From contig WELB01000249.1 of NCBI GenBank assembly GCA_009602725.1, forward strand, positions 36,937 to 74,341: a DNA stretch of 37,405 bases. The letters are read 5' to 3'. The position numbers and the translations under genes were made by a program. This document shows, piece by piece, positions 22,442 to 33,702 of the stretch. The notes beneath the pieces were generated by a model. The model worked only from the letters and a program-made list of their open reading frames with translations. It was not told the origin of the DNA and searched no databases. Within the stretch, counting starts at the first letter, position 1. Every line of letters starts with the position of its first letter. Origin of the DNA: Spirogloea muscicola. Taxonomy: Eukaryota; Streptophyta; Zygnematophyceae; Spirogloeales; Spirogloeaceae.

Positions 22442-22883
22442 ATGTCTTCGATTGCCGAGTCCGTGAAGAACAACCCGCGGGAGGCCTGCCTGCAGGCGCA
22501 GGAGAACGTCAAGTGAGCGCCAGGGCATGCACTCAGTTAGCCAGGGCATGCACTCAGTTAGCCAGGCCTAACTCATGCGGGCTCGCACCAAAGCAAAGTA
22601 GAACTGCTCTCCAAGCTGCCACAGCCTGTACACAGCAGTGCACCTTGATCTGCCAAAGCTTCCTCTTTCACATTCCTGATGTCATCAGTGTCACGGTGCA
22701 TTTCTTTCCCATGGCAGGCAAGACCTTGATGCCGAAGCTGGCGGCCGCGGCCTTGCTGAGGCAATCGGCGGGACATTCCAGGAGGAGTATGATCGCTCGG
22801 CGGAGAAGGACAAGGACTTCACGCCCGACCAGGCCAATGTCTCCGAGCAGGAGGGTGACACGGAAATTCCTGTTTCTGAGTAG
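22442..22883 (+). CDS. Small hydrophilic acidic protein, 78 residues, unknown function
   Basis: Two exons, 22442-22512 and 22718-22883, joined by a GTGAGC donor and a CATGGCAG acceptor. Splicing turns two short frames into one 78-residue ORF. It starts MSSIAESVKNNPREACLQAQ, continues ENVKQDLDAEAGGRGLAEAI and GGTFQEEYDRSAEKDKDF, and ends EGDTEIPVSE-stop. It is strongly charged and Gly/Glu/Asp-rich, with no signal peptide, membrane segment or catalytic motif. The profile resembles small stress-type disordered proteins (LEA-like), but I recognise no LEA motif. The start has a CACCATGTC context after a pyrimidine-rich leader, and three ABRE/G-boxes lie upstream. The alternative is a non-coding transcript; the clean phase and splice sites favour a gene. 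Confidence 0.62.
22521..22562 (+). repeat. 21-base tandem duplication in the intron
   Basis: CAGGGCATGCACTCAGTTAGC at 22521 is repeated at 22542 with a short further remnant (CCAGGCC). It lies 8 bases after the splice donor of the small gene. Confidence 0.9.
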
Positions 22884-25101
22884 GTTTCCCATGGTGGCAA
22901 CCTAGCTCCGAGCTCCCAGCTGCTAGCTGCCCAGCACAGTGGCAATGAGCTGGCAAGCTTGCCAGGCCTCCTGTGCAGCTCGGGCTCGGCTTGTACTTTG
23001 ATCAATAATACTGGAGAATTACGATGCATCCTTTACCTCTGACTGGGCAATTCTTGTGATTTGCTATTCATGCTTGCATCTGCCTTCGCTCTTCCAAGAT
23101 CAGCTGCCATGTATATGTAGTGCAAAGAAGCTGGCTCTCTTCACAAGTGATTGGGGAGGACAGACGAGATCACTGTGATAGCAGACATATTCCCCTTTGT
23201 CAGACGAGACTGCAGGACCTCCAACTTTTTCCTACTGGTCTGCTGCGCTTCCGTCTTGTTGGAGCCTATGATGGATGTCTTCAATAAGCTTCTAAGCAAA
23301 TGGCAACAGATGTCTACAGATACTGTTACTGATTCAGTGATACTCATTTTCTTAAGTATGGCGCTTTTCCAGTATATAGTGGGACAGTGGCAAGTCAATG
23401 GCAAGTCAAGCTGAAGTGATACTCTTCGCCCTCAGGGGAAGGGATGCACAGCTCGACTTGCGTTATTCTTATGTATCTCACATTTAAGCAGAGAAGCTCA
23501 TGTATTAAGCTTCTGAGCAAATGGCAACCTCTGTTTACAAATACTTTTTCGTGTTAAGGTTGTCAGTACTACACAGCAGTGGGAAGAAGGCAAGTTAACT
23601 AGGAGATGCCCGTCCTTGTTGGGAGGAGGAATTTTCAGCTCGACAGTATCGCAAGCCATTGAAGCCTCTCGGATTCAATGACAGAGACTACGAGTAGTGA
23701 GATACAGACTCTCGTGTGAGCTGCATGGATTGCTATCACAACTCTTCCTGAGTTATCCTGTGATCACTTGCTGCACCTAAATGGGAATATTGTGAGGGGC
23801 TACATGCAGAAGGGCAGACCCACCAAGCGCTAAGACAGAAGTAATTCCGGCCCAATGTTTTGACTCTAGACAGTTGTGCAGCTAATAAAGAAGATCCTTT
23901 GCAAGCAACTCGGTGCACAAAATAGAGGAGCAGAGCACCGTGAGGCGAGCACAGGATGTGCATCTGTCAATGGGCTTGCTTATGTACTGGCCACTCAGGC
24001 CCTCCATCCCTCAATACACTCTCCACCTCATGCACGGCGGAGAGTAGAAAAGGCAGGCAACATTATGGTGTGGCAGATGGAGCATATGATGTTCCGGGCA
24101 AGAGAGGATGCTGGCTCGCCTCAAGTGAGCAGGATTGCCTTTAACTCCCACATGGACTTCAGTAGAAATCACCAACAGGCAGCTCTGTATGCTACGTTTG
24201 AGACCATTAACTCTTATGCGACCCCCTTATTTGATGAGTATTTCGCTCTTGACGTCCTTGACTCTTAGGACTTGGCAATATCTGCCCTTCGCCACGGCCA
24301 GCTATCGAGTCGGCTGGCCTGCAAAGAAAGCAAAGAAGGCAGACAACTCGCGCGCCGGCCGATCATTTCAGACATCAGCCTCGACCAACTTATCCATTTT
24401 AAGTTGTAGGTCTTACTTATTGATCTTATACTCGCACGCCACGCTGCTGCCTAGCAGCAAGCGTTCATAGGAGGGTAAGTCGCTTCCGTGTTACCATTAT
24501 AATTTACACATGTGGATGTTGGTGTCTGGGTAGATACCCTTGACCTCTGCTACACACCCTTTGGGAGATTTTGCATATGCACTGTCTCAAACATATGCTA
24601 TGCATCTAATCCTCTATCAGGCTCTGGCTGTCGTCTGACTCCTAGCTGGCATAGTTGGTGGCCCCAGCGATTTCCTCCAGCCCGTTGGCCTCCTCGCATA
24701 TTGCTCCAATAGTTTTTGGTTGGTCACACAGCCCATCCGACTTTGCTATTTGTCCAGATAGCTGGTTGTTGCTTCTTAGGCTATGGAGATCACAGTCAAG
24801 TTCTCCAGTCGACTTTCCTCACTGTCTGGTTTTTGCAGCTCGCTCTAGGAGCTGACTCGCTTGCCATAAGGTGCACGACTAACAACAAGATATTTCATAG
24901 CCAATAACGTGGCTTTTGCATATTGAGCAATTGCCCTGAGCTTGATGTCACAGAGGCAACCTCAAAAGTAAGCACTTTAATGTTTCAGACTAAAGGTTGT
25001 GGGGATGACGAGGTAAGTGAGCAGACAGTACATGTCACTGTTTGTACAAAGTTTGTACAAGTTTGTAACACTGAATGAGAGGAATGTACAGAGTTGCCGC
25101 A
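22884..25101. other. Gene-poor stretch with a diverged direct repeat
   Basis: A diverged direct repeat pairs about 23279-23455 with about 23502-23645 (AAGCTTCT-AGCAAATGGCAAC and CAGCTCGAC shared). A plus frame of 130 codons at 23876-24268 has fair amino-acid composition (MVWQMEHMMFRAREDAGS) but no recognised family and no splice or neighbour support. The last part near 25100 should be the 3' UTR of LESV. No firm gene. Confidence 0.35.
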
Positions 25102-28100
25102 TCACAGGGTCCGCTTCTTGCGCCGCTCCTTGAGCTGCTGCGTGCGGCCGACCTGCTGCAGGCGACGCGAGTTGTTGAGGCACTCGCGGAAGCCAAAGTG
25201 CGGGCGGCGCTCATACCACGTGTCCATCGGCTCGCTTGTGTCCCACCACTCGCCGCTGCTGCTCTGACCGTACTTGTGCACCCACCCAGACCCGTTATGG
25301 TCCTCGCCCCACGTGCGATTCCAGCGCTCGCCGCTCACGCCCTCCCACCACGTCTCGCCCTTCTTCACGCCGTGTGCACTCTGGTTGAAGTCCTCGTCCC
25401 ACTTGTCGCCCCACTTGGTCCACCCTCCACCGGGCTCCTTGCGCTCTGCCCACTTGTCCGTAAACTTCTTCGCCGCCCCCTTGCCATCGAACTCCTCGCC
25501 CCACCTGCAAGCACCACTCACAACCGTCTCACCTGAGCTCGCAATTGGGCACACGACTAGATGCACGGCGCTGTGGAAAGCAGTTGCAGGATCCTCAAAC
25601 AGCTAGTGCAACTGGTCTGAGCAGGTAGTACAGCCACAGTGAAGGAGGTCGCACTTCTCGTGCCACACATGGCCGTGCCCTGCCTCGAGCGGCGTGTCAA
25701 TGTCGATCTTGCTCCACTTGTCCGCCCACTTGGACGCCCTCCCAAGCGCATCATAGTGCTCGTACCATTTCTCGTGCCATTCTCCACCAGTGCCGTTCCT
25801 GGCCCACTTGTCCGCGCTTTTTTCTATGTGCGGCAGCCCATTCTGGGCATCCTGCAATTCGCAAGTTATGGAGCAAGCTGACGGCCAGAGCTGACATGAT
25901 CACGATACTCAATCTAAGCATCTGCTGTACCACCTTGGCAAGGCAGCAGAAGAAACTGTGTAGGCTCCTATAGGACAATTATGCCGGAGCTTGGCGAGCA
26001 CCTGCCACATGGCCTCCCGCCACGTCTCTCGCCACACGCCACCGAATGCATCCCGGCCCGACTTCTCGGCTCCAAGCTCCTTGTAGTCGAACGCGTCGCT
26101 CGTCTCCCACCACTTCTCCTCCCACTCGACACCTCCATCCGCACTCACACCACGGACCACTGTCCAGTGGCAAACCTCTCCATTCTCGCGCTCCTCCACG
26201 CCCGTTTCCTTCCACCAACGTGAACCGTCGAGATGCACGCCCTCGGTCTTCGCACTCTGTTCAGCGGCGGCCATCATGATGGCCGCCTCCGCCAGCTCTG
26301 GCACGCGCAGCGCCTGATCTCTAGTTTCGCTCTGCTCTTCGTCAACCTCAGCCTTCTCCTCCACCTCCAGCAGGGACTGCATGGGTGGCAGGGAGGGCAT
26401 TGCCCTGCTTTGGAGCAATATTGCCAGGTCCTTTGTCTTCTCGCCTGCCACTTCAGTCTGATGCACAAGCACAATCACTTTCACTTAGACAACAAGCCGG
26501 TATTGCACCTTCGCAGTCAGAGGTCACTTTACCTGCAACCTTCTGCTGAGAACAGGTACACATGCTTGCAGAGTCAATTCTATGTCCTCAAAGCATCCGG
26601 AAGTTGGTTGCAGGAAGGCTCCAACTTTCACAGGGCTGGGGCGCTTGCTTAATCAACAGTGACAGGAGTATATTTATCAAGTGTTGACTATAGTACAGGA
26701 GGTAACATGCACACCTCAAATGGGAGAGGGAGTGGAGTTGCATCGCGCTCTTTCAGCAGCAGCGTCGGCTGCGGCAGTGCAGCCGCCTGCTTCTGCAGCT
26801 CCGGCTTGGTCGAGGTGGCCTCGGAAGCAGCGGGCGGTGACCAAGTCCAGAAGTCGGGCCCTGGCGTGGCGTCGCCACCAAGCGTGGGGCTCCCAGAAGG
26901 TGAGCTGGAGATGCCACGCTGGGGCCGCACGGGAGCTGAGAACGACACCGCCGCACCACTGCCGGGAGTACCTGAGTAATAGATGGGGTTACAGCTGCTG
27001 TACAAGAGGGCCAGCCTATAGGAGCCTGGGTTTGCATGTGCAGCCGAGCTTGTCACCAGTAGAGGAGAGAGTGCTAGAGGAGCAGTGAGTACCATCAGAT
27101 GCATCCTCGCCCTCGCTCGGATACGTTCTGCGGATGCTGAGGCGGCTCCCTGACAGCCACTCGGGGGGCCGCTCGCTGGTCGGCCTTCCCAGGCTCGCTT
27201 GACGGCGGGCCCGGTCGCTGGCGGCGTCCGCCAGCACCGACTCGGCGGCCGCCAGCGCGGCTGCCGCACGGTCCAGGATCTGCTGCCGCTCCACCTTTGC
27301 ACGCTCCTCCGCAGGGACCTTCCACGGCAGGCCAACACAAAACCCGTCAGTGTTGATCTTTGTCACGTCACCGTGAGAAGCCTACTCTAGATGACCAGGG
27401 ACTCGGTTGTAATACAATGCGGAGGCGGCTGGGAGGAAGCTGTCCTGCAGTGGCGCGGATGCAGCAAAGCCTTCAATGCCGCATCTCTTCTTTCTCTTTG
27501 CTACGAAACTGGAATTTGATATGCTGGATCGTTTTATGCTAAATTACTCCTTGAGATAAAACATCACTGGAAGTAGGTGAGCATATCGTGGACTTGGTTG
27601 GGGTGGAAGGTGGTTATAAAATCCCGTGGACAACGCTTCTCTTATGCCTTGGCTTGTAGCAACTGCTGCTACTCTTTCTCTACTTCCACCTGGACATAAC
27701 CCTTGGACCTTTGATATTGTTGCTTTCACCTTCTAGTAAGTATAATAGGCACTTTCCTTCAAGGGCAGGCCTGCGATCAGCTCCATTGCTCCACTGTGGC
27801 ACTGTGTCGGAAGGATGAGCCGTGCGGAGGACCGATATCTCTGCCACAATGGAGTGCTCTCCGCTTACCTGCAGTATGCTGGCAAACTGCTGCTCGCGGC
27901 GGAGCATGGCCCCTTGGTCGTCGGCGGCGGCGGCGGCGGCGTCCCGGCGGCGGGCCTGCTCGTCGGGCCGCCGCTGCTCCTCCGCCTCCCGCTCGCGCCG
28001 CTTCTCCTCCTCGCGCTCCCGCGCCCGCCGCCACATCTCGAGGTACGACGAGCCGCCACCGCTGCCGCTCGCCGCTGGTGCCGCCAGCGGGGCTGCGGCC

Positions 28101-28223
28101 ACGCCCCTGCCGCGACCTCCGGCAGGCGGCGGCGGCTGCCNCCGGCGCTGGCGCAGGGCGGGCTCCGGCTGCGACTGGCGACGCCGCCGCCGCGGCCGCG
28201 GCTGCCGCGGCCCATGCCGCCAT
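25102..28223 (-). CDS. LESV: LIKE EARLY STARVATION (LESV), starch-binding plastid protein
   Basis: Glucan-binding protein of the plastid stroma; with ESV1 it organises starch glucans during granule formation and turnover. Exons on minus: 28223-27869, 27381-27093, 26971-26715, 26457-26002, 25851-25655, 25504-25102. Phases agree, giving about 651 residues if the single N at 28141 is not a real base. Exon 1 starts in a GCCATGG context, is Ala/Pro-rich (possible transit peptide), then has YLEMWRRAREREEEKRRERE. Exon 2 has GFCVGLPWKVPAEERAKVER. The C-terminal half is the Trp-rich tandem region typical of ESV1/LESV: WEEKWWETSDAFDYKELGAE, then EKSADKWARNGTGGEWHEKW, WGDKWDEDFNQSAHGVKKGE and WNRTWGEDHNGSGWVHKYG. 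Only exon 1 is uncertain, because of the N and repeat sequence just upstream. Confidence 0.92.
28141..28141. other. Single ambiguous base breaking LESV exon 1
   Basis: With the N counted, the ATG at 28223 is out of frame with YLEMWRRAR. Without it, exon 1 is 354 bases, an exact multiple of three, and runs open from ATG to the donor. The N therefore probably stands for no base. Confidence 0.7.
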
Positions 28224-28252
28224 GGCCGGCACCGAGGACTGGAGCGTGATTG

Positions 28253-28450
28253 AGTGATGGATGGTCTGAGTGGCCAAATACGACGGGACGCACTTCGACA
28301 GATGTACATCACCTGCAGCTAAGATGACCTGCTCAGTAACACGGGTGAGCACGTTGAGGTCGCCAATTTGATGCCCAAATACGGGACGGCAAATGACTAG
28401 CCCTTCTGCCACCAGCTGATGCTCGACCAGCTCTCGGGTGCAAAGCATGA
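28253..28450 (-). repeat. Repeat block upstream of LESV
   Basis: Matches 17373-17525 in the same orientation, including AGATGTACATCACCTGC and TACGGGACGGCAAATGACTAG. On minus it carries a decayed LINE tail (HALHPRAGRASAG, then GDLNVLTRV) in which one lost base destroys the usual stop. It starts 30 bases upstream of the LESV ATG, so the LESV leader or promoter lies in repeat-derived DNA. Confidence 0.75.
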
Positions 28451-29170
28451 GCCTGAGCTGCCAAACAGGCTGACACACAACACCAGATGAACGACATATT
28501 TGCTGCCCGACAGTATAACCGTCGCGGCTGGAAGCACATCCTCACATCGTGCATATCCTAGACTGGCGATGCCCTCAATATGAGCAAAGAGAAGCTTGCC
28601 GAGGTGTCAGACGATAGAGGGATTGAGCGGCCAAAGACATGTAGGAAGGCACAATCGTAGTCCAATGCTGCCATACTGACTTACTCAGTAGTTGCAGGTT
28701 TGCACCGGAGAAAAGGTGTGCGGTGCGTGTTGTATAGGTGGCCAAGCCTAGAAAATTCTTCGCCCATACGGAAAGGCAACAGCAGAACAACTTAATGGCT
28801 TGACACAAGCAAAGCTCTGGTCCAGGAGGGGCTAGGAAGCAGGCCGAGAAGAGTGCTCATGCTAACGCTACACCAAGCCAAGCATGGGCCCCTGGGGAGG
28901 GGGAAGAAAGGGGTGACTGTGACTGCAGAATGAGCAACTAGATTTTCGAGATGCGAGGGCTATGAGACGAAGAAAGCTCTTCCCAGCTCTTCTTCTTACG
29001 TCCAGTGTACTGGCTTGCTATGGCCTCCCTCTCATTTCATGCGCATTGTGCACTTGCTTACAGAAAGGGGCGAAGGCTGCGAGAGGCCACAACCCAACTG
29101 GACATGGACTTAAGGGGCCGACAAGCGCTTGAGCAAAGATAAGCATTGATGAGGGGGGCTTAAACCGACA
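28451..29170. repeat. Degenerate repeat remnants
   Basis: Old copies of the same families: minus GANLQLLSK near 28690, the GCGCGC-type motif in decayed form at about 28714 (GGTGTGCGGTGCG) and 29039 (CATGCGCATTGTGCAC). A weak hairpin flank lies at about 29063-29130 (GGCTGCGAGAGGCCAC, then AAGGGGCCGACAAGCGCTTG). No gene. Confidence 0.5.
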
Positions 29171-30110
29171 AGTGAGCACATCCAAATAGGACAGGCTGCT
29201 TCTTTCTTGACAGGCTCACCCGAGCGACCGGAGCACCCCCACAGAAGCGGTGGCCTTGCTCAGGGCGCATTCAGCACACTGATGAAGGGAATGCAGGCCC
29301 AGCAAGAGCGGCATCATGTAGCACAAAATGAAAGGCTTGCAATACACTGCTGTCCCCAGCTGGCCCTCAGACAATGGCTGCGCATGTTAACCTGCTCACC
29401 ATGGCACAAAGCTCGCCGGAAGGAGGGACGGGGGAAGGGGGGAGGAGGGCAGTGCAGCTGCAAGCGGACATGCTGCAAGTGAACGGTGACAGAGAACTGC
29501 ACTGTATGTTCTTGTCTCTTTCCGTCTCTTATTTGTCTATTCTCATTTCTCGTATTTCAAGGAGCTCAGATACAAAGTGCTGCAGATCATGCAGCTGGAT
29601 GAAGTAGTGCTGACTATCATGTGCTGTTTCAAGGGCAAGACGTGGCTTTTTGAGGTGGTAGGAGCATGGGTGGTGGGGGCCTGCCTGGAAAACTCCGGTC
29701 TGTATCCTCTTCTATTGGAGGGGCGATGTCCATTGTAGGTCACTCGCCTTTGAATTAGAGCACACTGATGCGAGTGAATAAGACCAGCTTGCCAAAGAGG
29801 GACCTTTGCTCCACCTCCACCTCCACCATCTCGGCCAGCGTGGCTTTGTATCTGCCACACGCCCCTCGTCTTCCTGGTTGAAAGAGGTAGGATGAAGTGG
29901 AGGCCCAAGCCCGAAAGTGCACCTACACAAGTGCGTAAAAGCAGAAAATGGTGAATGCCTCCAGAATGGCAGCTTGCCCATGCCGACGGCGTTGACTTGA
30001 TGCGTTAAGCCACCAGCCGGAATCACTTACACCAATTGCGCCAATATTGCCGGCAGATGCTGCAGCAATCAAGAGCCAAGGTGATGCACTCTGCTGGCTT
30101 GACTTCCTTG
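29171..30110. other. Possible exons of an unrecognised plus-strand gene; otherwise nothing firm
   Basis: On plus, after TTGACAG at about 29211, the frame reads GAFSTLMKGMQAQQERHHV. Later, AVQLQADMLQVNGDRELH and, after TTTCAAG at about 29561, ELRYKVLQIMQLDEVVLTIM look protein-like. I could not join them with consistent phases or name a family. They could be decayed exons. Confidence 0.2.
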
Positions 30111-33100
30111 TTATGGTCTTGTCTCTCTGTGGAGCACGTCCTCCTTGTCATCGCTGCCTCGCTTCACTTCAATACTCTCTAGCTCGTCTATGCTGCTTGA
30201 CTGCAATGCCAGTAACTCCAGCCGCTTGTCAAAGTGAGCCGCACTCACGTCCCGTTCCTCAAGCTCGGCACCCTCTATCTCCAGCCACTTCTCGCGCAGA
30301 TCGTCCAGAACATTGGCCTGTTCAGAGCCAACCTCGCCACCCGGAGCACTGGGAGCGCTGGTTCGTTTCTCCGAGTCTCCTGATGGTGGCGGCAACCTCC
30401 TAAGCAATCTCCGGAACTCTCTTGATACAGCGAATGACTCAAAATTGGCTGCCACCGTGTCCAGGCAGTACTCTCGAAGCTTCCACACCCCATAACTGCA
30501 ACAAACATATATCACCTGCTTGCTCAACACAAGTGAACACTATTGACCCCTTGATAGTTGTGATGAAATTTTATCTTGCCATTAGACAATATCATCTGCA
30601 ACAAGGATGACCAGCAGGCTTCTCTGACAAGACAATACAGATATGCTATGAAGACCATAGCAGCCTGCTGGTCATCATGCAGAGGCAGATCACATACAGA
30701 TCAGCAATCTCAAGCCAGCTGCAAATTTCTGAGATGCTGGCTGTCTCCAACTGAGGTATGAGAGCATCTGCTGTAGCCCGTTTCAGTGAGAACAGTAGAT
30801 ATCTTGAGGCTGCCTCAAAAACCTCTTCTGCCTGTTATGTGTGCAAAAGTTGCAACTTTAGCAGGCTGAAGATAAGCACTCCTGCTCCAAGAGCAGGAAT
30901 TCCAACAGAATTACAATAGGACGTCCAACAACCTCCGAGTGAAAAGTTGAATAAGATTGGCTCTACCAGTGCATGTTCTGATTGACTGCAATGCAGAACT
31001 GTAGGACCAATACAGTACCTGAGAGGGCTGAATCTCCTCTATTTTGTCAGTGTAACTGCCAGTGAGAGATTTGTTACAGGAAATCAGTCACACTGCTGCA
31101 GTCCAGGACGTGAGGATGCGGCTTCGCCCAGCAAGGGGCTCTGATACGATGAATGACAAGATGGCTTCAGAATGCAGTGGCATATGACACAAATAATGCT
31201 ACAATCACAGAGATCAGTTTTCTAGGAAGTGTTGCTCACATGTACTCAAGTAGTTTCTCAAGTGCGTTGATACTGAGGTCATGAACTGGTCGCACAGGGA
31301 GGTATCCAGCTACAGCAGCACTGCCCTCCAGGGTAGTACCTTGTGGTAAAGCCAACCCTTCCTGGAAGTCCTCCGTCCTAGCAAACAGTGCTCTGAAGTA
31401 CTCTGACCTGCTGGCCAGAATGAATCTATGACTTCTGAGCAACCTTTGGTCCACCAGAAAGCAAACATCTGCATGGTCATCAGCCAGCTGCAGATGTCCG
31501 TTGTCTGCTACCTCTCGTTGCAGTGTCTTTCCACTTTGCTGGCAGTCCTCAACATCAGCTGCAAATGCATTGCTATCCCCATTCATAAGGCTTGCTGTCT
31601 GATGTGCATCTGACATTCTTTGAGTATGTGTATGAATGTTGTGAGTTTCTAGCCTTCGATTTGCCGAGTGCATCGGGCCTGCCAGTGCTGAATACACAGC
31701 AGTCCTTGCCAACAGATTTCTGAGAGCAGCAGGTAATCTACTGTCTTCAGGAAGAGAAATTGCCTGCAACACACATGAAACAAGATCTCGCTCATTCAAT
31801 GAGCAATCTCATCTTCAAGTGGTGTTCAACACCAGCCAGAAGGCGCAACATTGTCAGGTAATCAATGGGTTCTGCTTGCCAAGATCTCTGGACCTACGCA
31901 TGAGCCAAATCCTCACCCCTTGGCAAGCAGGACCTCAGCACTTAGTTAGACCTGAAGCATCTGGACCTGAAGAGGCTTACACTACGCCCTGTTGGAATGC
32001 GAGAACCTGAAAAATGTGGCGTCGTTGAGAGCGATCGTCTAGGTGAAGAGATTTATGATTTGCATACTTCTGGTGCACTATTTCTTTCTCAAGAGCTTCT
32101 TGAAGGCTCTTACACCTGCAAACCTTACAAACACGTGCTAGATCTTCCAGGTCATCCACTGCAATTTCCAATCTGGGCCAAAAAGAGGAGGGCAACTCAC
32201 TGTCAAACTACTCATCTGTCTTTTTTACAATTCGAAAGTAGCAGCATTACAATTGATCGACTAAATTGCTGCCAGTCAGTACTAGAGTGATGCAAGTTGA
32301 CCTTCTGAGGAATTGTCTCTCATATAAGGTTTCCACAAAATGATGCTGAAGCTCGTGGAGATGATGGCCGCTTATCAGAAGCCTCCATCACAATTTCCAG
32401 ATGTACAGTGCATGGCAAAAAACTGGGCAGGGTATTGTGATCAGACAAGTCTTGCAAACCTGTCTGTGTAGAAAAATTGAATAAGAGCATGAAGAGCAGC
32501 GTACGTCAACTTAAGGTTTGCAAAGCGAATCTCCGACTTTCCTCTCCAGCTAGTCTGGAGCTTGTGAGCCAAAAAGGACGAACGAGCAGACAGAAGAGCT
32601 CGGTGTGCCCTGTCCACGACGAAAATGATTGAGATCATATGAGCTACGTTGTGGAAGTTCCAAATATTGACATACCCCATCTATGCTGCTAAACAAAACT
32701 CTTCACAGCTGTGAGGTGCTCTGCAAAGTTTGGTTTGGGTACACAAGTGGGTGTGCTCACCTGATTGGCTTTCCGGCAACACATAAGGTGATGTCGGCCC
32801 ACCAAGAGTTGCTATCGATGCAGCAGTCGCGGAGAGAGGCAGCCAGGGGATCAAGCGGGGGGGGCCTGGCTTCGTAGGCCTGCAAGACACCACATAGAAG
32901 ATGGTCAAAATTCTTTTCCTGGCCATCTGCAGTGTGATATAGCACTTTCGACCTGCCTAGAGATATCCCCTCTGATTGACAACTGCAAGACACATGGCTT
33001 TCTCCAGTACCTGTTGCTGATGCACGGAAAATTACATATTTACAACTTCACATCAGCTACAGAATGGGCATAGACTTGCACCCTTGCAGATACATTGAGG

Positions 33101-33585
33101 CTGTGCTGGCAGTACTTGATATGCATCACGTGATGTACACCCGATGCTCATAAGCTCTGCTGCCTCACCTTAAGAATGCGGCGAATGCGGAGGTTGAGCG
33201 CAGAGTAGTGGCAGCGGTCGCCGTCGAAGGTGTGCTCGCTGCAGATGGCGCCGGCGTCCAGGAGGATGCGGGCGGCGTCCAGGTGGCCGGCGAGGCAGGT
33301 GTAGTAGAGGGGCACCGAGTCCCACCGGTCGCGCACGTTGATGTCCACGCCCTCCTCCTCCACCAGCCGCCGCACGCGGTCCGCGTCGCCCGCCCGCGAC
33401 GCCTCGTAGATGTCGCCGTGCGGCACCCTGCGCCGCGGCCGCGGCGGCTCCGCGTCGTCGCCGTAGTCGAATTCGTCATCGTCGCCCAGAGCCGCCGCGT
33501 CGCCGGCGGCGACGGCGGCGGCGGCGGCAGGCGCCTCCTCGCCTTCCTCCTCCAGGCTCCACAGGAGGTCCCCGAACTGCCGCAT
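30111..33585 (-). CDS. ABTB1: Ankyrin repeat and double BTB/POZ protein (ABTB1 family, At2g04740 type)
   Basis: Probable substrate adaptor of a CUL3 ubiquitin ligase, by family knowledge of BTB proteins. Exons on minus: 33585-33169, 32879-32761, 32609-32460, 32172-32007, 31763-31240, 31055-31019, 30831-30698, 30495-30111. All phases agree, giving 643 residues. Order: acidic low-complexity N terminus; ankyrin region (about 70-139: [60 protein letters not shown]); first BTB (about 150-230: [20 protein letters not shown]); a linker with [20 protein letters not shown]; second BTB (from about 381: [20 protein letters not shown]); BACK-like helices ([18 protein letters not shown]); and a C terminus [20 protein letters not shown]. 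The sixth exon has only 37 bases. About 70 low-complexity residues precede the second BTB. I took the ATG at 33585 as start. Confidence 0.93.
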
Positions 33586-33702
33586 GGAGCCCGCGGCTCC
33601 GCCTCCGGCGGCGGCGGCGGCGGCGGTGCCTCCTGCAGCCCGATGGCCTGCGCGACCAGCTGAACGAGCCTACGGGTGGCGTCGTGCCTCACCGTCATCA
33701 CC
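33586..33702 (-). promoter_or_regulatory. Short unique leader of the ABTB1-family gene
   Basis: Only about 120 bases of GGC/GCC-rich sequence separate the chosen ATG from repeat DNA starting near 33703. Either the promoter lies inside the repeat block or the core promoter is very short. Confidence 0.35.

Noticed and set aside
23876-24268. 130-codon plus frame
   Set aside because: Reasonable composition but no recognised domain, no supporting neighbour and a decayed repeat next to it.
27796-28257. Three overlapping plus-strand frames
   Set aside because: Antisense of LESV exon 1; Ala/Arg/Pro translations of GC-rich DNA.
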